Below are positions 13,915-18,419 of a stretch of DNA of 18,419 bases, piece after piece. Under the pieces are notes generated by a model. That model was not told the origin of the DNA and made no database searches. It saw only the letters and a list, made by a program, of their open reading frames with translations. The position numbers were made by a program, and so were the translations under genes. The DNA is from UBA11858 sp964589145 (GTDB lineage Bacteria; Chloroflexota; Anaerolineae; Anaerolineales; UBA11858). The first letter of the stretch is position 1; each line of letters begins with the position of its first letter. The DNA lies in contig CAZPSL010000008.1 of NCBI GenBank assembly GCA_964589145.1, forward strand, positions 1-18,419, written 5' to 3'.

Positions 13915-14194
13915 TTGTGTAACTGCCCGGTTTCTGCATCCTTTGCTTGCGCCCGTTGAAAATCAGATGAAATTCCAGGTGCGAGGCCGAGAGAGGGAGG
14001 AAAGAAGGTTCGTAACAGGGTTTAAGAGCAACGTAATGAGAATTTTCGTGTTGTGCAATACAGAAACTCCTCCCGCAGGTTACCCAACTTTGCCAATTTC
14101 CAGAGAGCATTCCCAAACAACCTGAGTTGCGGCCAAAAGAATATCATTGGGCTGAAATGCCGCTCAGGTACAAATATTTCGCGAGGTATTCCTG

Positions 14195-14959
14195 ATGAAT
14201 TTCGTTGATCTTTCCTCCACCATTGCTCCTACCCCCGAAGAAACGCCCCCCTTTTTGAGCGTAAACATTGAATATCACGACCACGCTGCGGGTGCCGCCC
14301 AGGCGCAGGCGATCCTCAAAATTCCCCCCGCAGTATTCCGTAATGGAGAAGGCTGGGCGACGGAGACGATCACCCGCCTGGGGACGCACGACAGCACCCA
14401 TGTAGATGCTCCCTGGCACTACAACAGCGTCATTCAGGGTGAGCGCGCCCAAACCGTGGACGAACTGCCCCTGGAATGGTTTTTCTCCGATGGCGTGGTG
14501 TTCGATTTTACCCACAAAGCCGATGGTGATGCCATCACCACAGAGGAAATCCGGCAGGCGCTGGATGACATGGGTTACACACTCAAGCCGCTGGACATCG
14601 TACTCATGCACACCGGGCGCGATCAGTTCTACAATCGTCCCGATTACCTGTTCTTGGGGCCTGGCGTGACTGCTGATGCCACCATCTGGCTTTACGAGCA
14701 GGGCGTGCGCGTGATGGGCATTGATGCCTGGGGCTGGGATGAGCCGCTCAACATGCAGGCACAAAAGGCCATGGCAGCAGGCGGCAAGCCTGGCATTTTC
14801 TGGGCCGCGCATCAGGTGGATTTGCCTTACGCTCAGATTGAACGGCTGGTCAATCTGGGGTCACTGCCGCCGCATGGCTTCAAGGTAGCCTGTTTTCCGC
14901 TGAAGATCAAAGGCGGGAGCGCAGGCCCTGCTCGTGTAGTTGCCATGCTGGATGAGTAA
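14195..14959 (+). CDS. Cyclase family protein (kynurenine formamidase-like metal hydrolase)
   Basis: This 254-residue protein has the family's metal motif H-x3-H-x-D-x3-H in RLGTHDSTHVDAPWHY (His65, His69, Asp71, His75), which binds the divalent metal(s) used for hydrolysis, and the opening FVDLSSTI strand. Members hydrolyse N-formylkynurenine, cyclic amides or related compounds; nothing here fixes the substrate, and no kynurenine pathway gene is nearby. GAGG at 14183-14186 lies 8 nt before the ATG. The 280-nt region upstream (13915-14194) shows no gene; a weak promoter-like pair TTGGGC/TACAAA (14147-14174) is possible but not convincing. The stop codon overlaps the next gene's start (ATGAGTAA), so it is coupled to a FAH-family hydrolase, suggesting consecutive steps of one catabolic route. 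Confidence 0.88.
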   Translation: MNFVDLSSTIAPTPEETPPFLSVNIEYHDHAAGAAQAQAILKIPPAVFRNGEGWATETITRLGTHDSTHVDAPWHYNSVIQGERAQTVDELPLEWFFSDGVVFDFTHKADGDAITTEEIRQALDDMGYTLKPLDIVLMHTGRDQFYNRPDYLFLGPGVTADATIWLYEQGVRVMGIDAWGWDEPLNMQAQKAMAAGGKPGIFWAAHQVDLPYAQIERLVNLGSLPPHGFKVACFPLKIKGGSAGPARVVAMLDE

Positions 14960-15947
14960 CTGCACGATGAAGATCCGCCTGGTTCCCCAAAGTGACGGGC
15001 AGCCCTCGGTTGCTGTGCGTACCCCGCAGGGCTGGCTCCCGTTACGTCCTTTGCTGACCCGCAGAGAGCGCCTCGCATCCCCGGAGTTGGAATCTGCCGC
15101 CCAGGGTGTGCTGCCCTTCCTGCAAATCCACAAAACCCAGGGCGAAGCCATACAGGCCCTGATTGCTGCGGCCTCCCCTGACGATTATCTCCCCGACCCG
15201 CCCTCGCTGCTCCCCGTGCAGCCGCGTGCTTTTCGGGATTTTATGCTCTATGAGCAGCATTACATCAACGCGGCCCGCGGGATGGCGCAGCGGTTTCTGC
15301 CCGAAAAGGTGAAGATGCTGGAGTTGTACGAGAAGGTGTTCAAAAAGCCGCACGCCAAACTGCTGCCTAAACCAATCTGGTACAAGAAGCCGATTTATTA
15401 CATGGGCAGCCATATCAATTTTTATACGGACGGGGACAAGGTTCCCTGGCCTGCTTACACCAATGCACTGGATTATGAACTGGAACTGGGTGTGATTGTC
15501 GCGCACCCGATTTTCAACGCCAGCCCCGACGAGGCCCGGGAAGCCATCGGCGGTTTTGTGATCATCAACGATTTCAGTGCCCGTGATGTTCAACTGCCGG
15601 AGATGGGCAGTGGGTTTGGCCCGGTGAAGAGCAAGAATTTCGCCAACGCAATGAGTTCGGTTGTGGTCACCGCAGACGAACTGTTCCCGCGGGTGGATGC
15701 TCTGGCGGTGCGGGTGATAGTCAATGGAGAAACCTGGGGGGAGGGCAGCACGGCCGGGATGCAGTTTTCGCTTGGGGAGATGGTCGCCTACGCTTCGCTG
15801 GGAGAGCATGTGGTGCCCGGCGAAGTAATGGCAACCGGTACCATTCCGGGGTGCAGCGGCGTAGAAACCGGGCACTGGCTCTCTCATGGTGACGAGATTA
15901 CGCTGGAAATCGAGGGCATCGGGCACCTGGTGAACGTACTCGAATAG
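14952..15947 (+). CDS. Fumarylacetoacetate hydrolase (FAH) family protein
   Basis: The protein has 331 residues from the ATG at 14952, which overlaps the cyclase stop by 8 nt; 14967 (MKIRLVP..., 326 residues) is an equally possible start and matches where FAH homology normally begins. Motifs: RDFMLYEQHY, KPIYYMGSHINFYTDGD, the metal ligands Glu-x-Glu in DYELELGVIV and Asp in IINDFSARDVQ, then GPVKSKNF and ATGTIPGCSG, as in FAH-fold hydrolases, decarboxylases and isomerases acting on acylpyruvates or 2-oxo acids. The metal ligands are intact, so it is probably active; the reaction (C-C hydrolysis or decarboxylation) cannot be chosen from sequence. Coupling to the cyclase gene suggests a two-enzyme degradative operon. 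No intrinsic terminator is evident after 15947. Confidence 0.88.
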   Translation: MSNCTMKIRLVPQSDGQPSVAVRTPQGWLPLRPLLTRRERLASPELESAAQGVLPFLQIHKTQGEAIQALIAAASPDDYLPDPPSLLPVQPRAFRDFMLYEQHYINAARGMAQRFLPEKVKMLELYEKVFKKPHAKLLPKPIWYKKPIYYMGSHINFYTDGDKVPWPAYTNALDYELELGVIVAHPIFNASPDEAREAIGGFVIINDFSARDVQLPEMGSGFGPVKSKNFANAMSSVVVTADELFPRVDALAVRVIVNGETWGEGSTAGMQFSLGEMVAYASLGEHVVPGEVMATGTIPGCSGVETGHWLSHGDEITLEIEGIGHLVNVLE

Positions 15948-16010
15948 TTACCGGGCTTTGTGGTGTTGCCTGAAGTTTGTGTGCCGTAACGGAAATTTAT
16001 TGTCTGATAC

Positions 16011-16019
16011 AAAAAAAAG
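16011..16019 (-). terminator. T-tract directly after tRNA-Arg
   Basis: On the minus strand the tRNA 3' end is followed by C and a run of eight T residues (16018-16011). The run probably ends the short tRNA transcript, though no separate hairpin is present. Confidence 0.4.
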
Positions 16020-16091
16020 CACCCCCACTGCGACTCGAACGCAGGTCTTCGGCTCCGGAGGCCGACGCTCTATCCACTGAGCTATGGGGGC
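16020..16091 (-). tRNA. tRNA-Arg (anticodon CCG)
   Basis: Read on the minus strand, 72 nt fold into a complete cloverleaf. The acceptor stem is GCCCCCA paired with TGGGGGT (one G-U). The D arm is GCTC/GAGC, the anticodon stem TCGGC/GCCGA around loop CTCCGGA (anticodon CCG, reading CGG for Arg), a 4-nt variable loop follows, and the T arm is CTGCG-TTCGAGT-CGCAG. The discriminator base is G and CCA is not encoded. Confidence 0.95.
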
Positions 16092-16102
16092 ACTGCGGCG
16101 GA

Positions 16103-16111
16103 ATTTTACCA
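16103..16111 (-). promoter_or_regulatory. Extended -10 promoter for tRNA-Arg
   Basis: TGGTAAAAT on the minus strand fits an extended -10 (TGn then TAAAAT) 11 nt upstream of the mature tRNA 5' end. It lies downstream of the terminator of the preceding minus-strand gene, so the tRNA needs its own promoter. No good -35 is visible. Confidence 0.5.
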
Positions 16112-16122
16112 CAAAAGAAGCG

Positions 16123-16163
16123 CAAAAAAGAGGCCGGATTTTCTGTCAGAAAATCCGGCCTCT
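16123..16163 (-). terminator. Rho-independent terminator of the acyl-CoA ligase gene
   Basis: A perfect 16-bp stem with a 3-nt loop (16129-16163, arms AGAGGCCGGATTTTCT and its complement) is followed on the minus strand by six T residues (16128-16123). It begins 6 nt after the ligase stop codon and before the tRNA promoter. Confidence 0.92.
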
Positions 16164-16168
16164 GCGTT

Positions 16169-17857
16169 TTACCGGGTTTGCATTTTTTCCTTGTGCTCGC
16201 GCACCAGTTCGCGGCGGAGAATCTTGCCGACGTTGGTCTTTGGCAGTTCGTCGCGAAACTCAACCTCGGTGGGGACTTTGTATTTCGCCAGCCGCTCTTT
16301 GCACCAGGCGCGGATTTCTTCGGCGGTGGCGGTCTCTCCGGGTTTGAGCACCACCCAGGCTTTGACGGATTCGCCCCGGTACGGGTCCGGGATTCCGGCG
16401 ACGCCGACCTCCAGCACCTTCGGGTTTTCTTTGATGACCTCTTCCACCTCCCGCGGCCAGACCTGGAATCCGCCGGGCTTGATCAGTTCCTTCTTGCGGT
16501 CTACGATGTAGAAGTAGCCGTCCTCATCCATGCGGGCGATGTCGCCGGTGAACAGCCAGCCATCCCGCAGGGCGTTTTTGGTCTCGGTGGGCATGTTGTG
16601 ATAGCCCTTGAAGACCTGCGGCCCCTGGATGACCAGTTCGCCGATTTCGCCGACGGGGAGCACGGTTTCCTCGTCGTCGAGGCTGATGATGCGGGCATCC
16701 ACATCAGGGAGCGGGAGCCCAATCGAGCCGGTGCGGTTCTCCCCGGCAAGCGGGTTGCAGTGGGTGGCGGTGGGGGCCTCGGAGAGGCCGTATCCCTCAA
16801 AAACCACGCCGCCGGTCAGGGCCTCGAATCGCTCTTTGGTCTCGCGCAGCAGCGGGGCGGAGCCGGAGATGCAGGCTTTGATGGAGGTCAGGTCGTACTT
16901 TCCGGCGACCACATCAGGCCAGTTGTTGATGGCGTTGTAGAGGGTCGGCACGGCGGGGAAGATGGTCGCCCGGTATTTTTGCAGGTTGTCGAGCGTGTCT
17001 TTGATATCGCGGGCGTCGGGGATCATCACCAGCGAGGCGGCAATTGAAAGGGCCAGGTTCATCCCGGCGATCATCCCGTAGACGTGGTAGAGCGGGATGG
17101 ACATCAGGAAGACTTCTTCCCCCTCATTGGCGGTGTGGAACCAGGCCCGCACCTGCAAGGTGTTGGCGACCAGATTGCGGTGCAGGGCGATGGCGGCTTT
17201 CGGCGTTCCGGTGGTGCCCCCGCTGTACTGGAAGACAGCCAAATCGTCGGGGCCGACCTCCACCTGAGGGCGGTCTTCCGGATTGTGGGCGGAGATCAAA
17301 TCCTGCATCCAGACATCGCCCTCGGAAAGGTCGACGCGGAACCCCGCTTTTTTCTCCTTTGTGAGGGTGAACAAAAACCGCAGCACGGGCGGCAGGGTTT
17401 CCTTGATGTTTGTGACCACCAGTGTGCGGATGGGAGTCTTTGCCTGAACCGCTTTGACCCGGTTGTAGAAGTTGCTCATCACAATCATCACTTCCATGCC
17501 GGAATCATTAGCCTGGTGCTCGATTTCTTTCGGGCTGTAAAGCGGGTTTGTGGCGACAACCACTCCGCCGATTTTCAGCACCGCAAAGTAGGCCATCACA
17601 AATTGAGGGGTGTTGGGGATGAACAGCCCGACGCGGTCTCCCTTCTTGATGCCCAGTTCCGCCAGCCCCGCCGCCAGGCGGTCGGTGATCTCGTTCATCT
17701 CGCGGTAACTGATTTTGCCCCCCTTGAAGATGGTACAAGGACGGTCCGGGTATTTCTTGGCCGATTGTTCCAGAAAGTGGTGTAACGGTTGGGCCGGGTA
17801 TTTTAGTGTTTTGGGAACTGGGGGGTCGTAGTGCTCCAGCCAGGGGTGGTCGCTCAT
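16169..17857 (-). CDS. Long-chain fatty acid-CoA ligase (FadD-like AMP-forming)
   Basis: Members activate fatty acids to acyl-CoA through an acyl-adenylate. The 562-residue length is typical. ANL-superfamily motifs: the phosphate-binding loop YSGGTTGTPKAA (211-222), the GYGLSEAPTATHCNPL block, GWLFTGDIARMDEDGYFYIVDR with the ribose-binding Asp, the hinge region KKELIKPGG, and the C-terminal PKTNVGKILRREL with the catalytic Lys. The start at 17857 is set by AAGGAGG just upstream; an in-frame ATG at 17947 lies within the -35 box and is not used. A strong promoter (17919-17947) and an intrinsic terminator (16123-16163) make this a single-gene transcript. It fits the lipid theme of the SDR/PlsC/SCP-2 cluster but is not linked to it. 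Chain-length preference is unknown. Confidence 0.93.
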   Translation of the reverse strand: MSDHPWLEHYDPPVPKTLKYPAQPLHHFLEQSAKKYPDRPCTIFKGGKISYREMNEITDRLAAGLAELGIKKGDRVGLFIPNTPQFVMAYFAVLKIGGVVVATNPLYSPKEIEHQANDSGMEVMIVMSNFYNRVKAVQAKTPIRTLVVTNIKETLPPVLRFLFTLTKEKKAGFRVDLSEGDVWMQDLISAHNPEDRPQVEVGPDDLAVFQYSGGTTGTPKAAIALHRNLVANTLQVRAWFHTANEGEEVFLMSIPLYHVYGMIAGMNLALSIAASLVMIPDARDIKDTLDNLQKYRATIFPAVPTLYNAINNWPDVVAGKYDLTSIKACISGSAPLLRETKERFEALTGGVVFEGYGLSEAPTATHCNPLAGENRTGSIGLPLPDVDARIISLDDEETVLPVGEIGELVIQGPQVFKGYHNMPTETKNALRDGWLFTGDIARMDEDGYFYIVDRKKELIKPGGFQVWPREVEEVIKENPKVLEVGVAGIPDPYRGESVKAWVVLKPGETATAEEIRAWCKERLAKYKVPTEVEFRDELPKTNVGKILRRELVREHKEKMQTR

Positions 17858-17918
17858 GTTCTCCTCCTTGCTGCATTGTTGAATGGGAGCCGGACGGGGG
17901 TGAATCGCTGCCTTCTTT

Positions 17919-17947
17919 AGTATAGATTTAACCGCGGTGAATGTCAA
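17919..17947 (-). promoter_or_regulatory. Consensus sigma-70 promoter of the acyl-CoA ligase
   Basis: On the minus strand TTGACA (17947-17942) and TATACT (17924-17919) are separated by exactly 17 bp. The predicted start is near 17912, leaving a leader of about 55 nt to the ATG at 17857. No operator is obvious. Confidence 0.88.
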
Positions 17948-17962
17948 TTACCAGATAACCGA

Positions 17963-17986
17963 GGGTGCAGGCAAATGTTGTAGAAA
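17963..17986 (+). repeat. Third copy of the GCAGGCAAATGTTG dispersed repeat
   Basis: GGGTGCAGGCAAATGTTG here is identical over 18 nt to 9490-9507, and the extension TAGAAA matches the inverted copy at 9648-9668. It lies just upstream of the ligase promoter. Confidence 0.6.
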
Positions 17987-18023
17987 AATTGTCATCTACC
18001 AACAAACCGTGCCATTTTGGAGC

Positions 18024-18088
18024 CCCATCCCCCCTGTATCCCCCCTCACCCTTCGGGCAGGCTTCGCACTCCCCAAGGAAGGGGGGAT
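18024..18088. repeat. C/G-rich dispersed repeat with ATCCCCCC...GGGGGGAT arms
   Basis: ATCCCCCC (18038-18045) and GGGGGGAT (18081-18088) are inverted arms around a segment with CCCTTCGGG and CTTCG. The left part, on the minus strand, repeats the GGGGGATACAGGGG element seen at 12790-12828. Confidence 0.6.
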
Positions 18089-18098
18089 TGGACTTTTC

Positions 18099-18137
18099 GG
18101 TGTGTGTGCGGCGCACGAAGTGCGCCGCACACACACC
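18099..18137. repeat. Perfect 18-bp inverted repeat with GAA loop
   Basis: Arms GGTGTGTGTGCGGCGCAC (18099-18116) and the exact reverse complement (18120-18137) flank GAA. There is no T-tract on either side, so it is not an intrinsic terminator. It falls in the non-coding region between divergent transcription units. Confidence 0.9.
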
Positions 18138-18148
18138 TGACGAACACG

Positions 18149-18184
18149 CCCCCCCCCCAGGGGGGGGGGGGTGGGGGGTGGGGG
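18149..18184. repeat. C10-A-G12 homopolymer palindrome and G-tracts
   Basis: Ten C, one A, twelve G, T, six G, T, five G in a row. The tracts could form a C/G hairpin or a G-quadruplex on the + strand, and would be prone to slippage or sequencing error. Confidence 0.85.
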
Positions 18185-18277
18185 CATACTTGACAAAACG
18201 ATATGGAACTTCACTCAATTTCTACGTCTTTTGCCTGCCCCCATCTGCTTAAGCCTGTGAGCGCCGTGTTTGCCCCG

Positions 18278-18286
18278 TGCTATAAT
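18278..18286 (+). promoter_or_regulatory. Extended -10 promoter for the right-edge gene
   Basis: TGCTATAAT gives a perfect TATAAT (18281-18286) with an upstream TGn extension; the -35 is poor. The expected start is near 18293, about 80 nt before the ATG at 18374. Confidence 0.65.
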
Positions 18287-18373
18287 CCTTTTTCGTGCAT
18301 CCCGTGCAGTTCTTTCATCCAAGTCATCGTGATAATTTCCGCTGTGTGAGGCAGCAGCCCCCGTTTTTTTGCT

Positions 18374-18419
18374 ATGAGCAAACAAATTTCTCCTCCCCTG
18401 AATCCCAGCGTGCTCTCCC
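18374..18419 (+). CDS. Start of a gene truncated by the right edge (possible PLP aminotransferase)
   Basis: Only fifteen codons are visible: MSKQISPPLNPSVLS. The frame is open to the window end and a strong extended -10 lies about 90 nt upstream. The opening with PPLNPSVLS resembles the N-terminus of some class I/II pyridoxal-phosphate aminotransferases, but this is far too short to assign a function. No Shine-Dalgarno is evident; the leader ends in a G/C block plus seven T residues (18364-18370) right before the ATG, which could act as a terminator-like or regulatory leader. Confidence 0.5.
   Translation, partial: MSKQISPPLNPSVLS

Noticed and set aside
14147..14174. Promoter TTGGGC-16-TACAAA before the cyclase gene
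   Set aside because: Only four of six matches in each box and a 16-bp spacer; chance level in this AT-richer spacer.
18190..18195. TTGACA as -35 box on the plus strand
   Set aside because: No acceptable -10 at 16-18 bp; the extended -10 at 18278-18286 is a better promoter for the right-edge gene.

Overview
The window looks like chromosomal DNA from a fairly GC-rich bacterium, most plausibly Chloroflexota (Anaerolineae-like). This rests on recalled family resemblance: an F420 gene pair, a xanthine-dehydrogenase-type Mo subunit, an SDR/acyltransferase/SCP-2 lipid cluster, many dispersed palindromes and a four-helix-bundle (S23/Avd-like) gene inside short tandem repeats. No marker gene settles the taxonomy. 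No plasmid, phage, CRISPR, rRNA or transposase gene was seen.

Layout. 1-5019 (+): 3' part of an SsnA-like amidohydrolase, a heptamer array, a four-helix-bundle gene, a second array, NADPH:F420 oxidoreductase (npdG), a 33-bp palindrome, F420-0:glutamate ligase (cofE) and an ABC exporter half-transporter. 5164-9203 (-): an orphan molybdopterin-binding subunit and, upstream of it, a protein of unassigned function with a nucleoside-phosphorylase-like C-terminal half. A heptamer array lies at the junction of these two genes and another sits before the second. 9774-12607 (+): an extended SDR with a clear promoter, overlapping a PlsC-type acyltransferase that has an N-terminal Cys/His motif, then an SCP-2 protein. 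12889-15947 (+): a zinc-ribbon/NUDIX/GNAT fusion, then a translationally overlapping metal-dependent cyclase and FAH-family hydrolase. 16011-17857 (-): tRNA-Arg(CCG) with its own promoter, preceded on the same strand by an acyl-CoA ligase with a textbook promoter and intrinsic terminator. 17948-18373 is repeat-rich intergenic DNA ending in a promoter for a gene that runs off the right edge.

Functional themes. SsnA-like hydrolase, Mo hydroxylase and the phosphorylase-like protein could all act on purines. npdG and cofE supply and reduce coenzyme F420. SDR, PlsC, SCP-2 and the acyl-CoA ligase point to lipid metabolism. These groupings are inferred from proximity and family.

The most unusual feature is a set of five heptanucleotide arrays. 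Each has a different 7-mer but the same period: 139-222 (inside the amidohydrolase reading frame), 1004-1136, 1513-1606, about 7371-7526 (running into a gene's 3' end, with 7-8 nt spacing in part) and 9225-9469 (35 units with no indel). Four of the five switch from one motif to a roughly reverse-complementary one. Two fill the whole space on either side of the four-helix-bundle gene and share an identical 24-nt end, so the gene looks like cargo between direct repeats. A second repeat class, four copies of a 33-bp palindrome, shows compensatory base changes as expected for a conserved hairpin.
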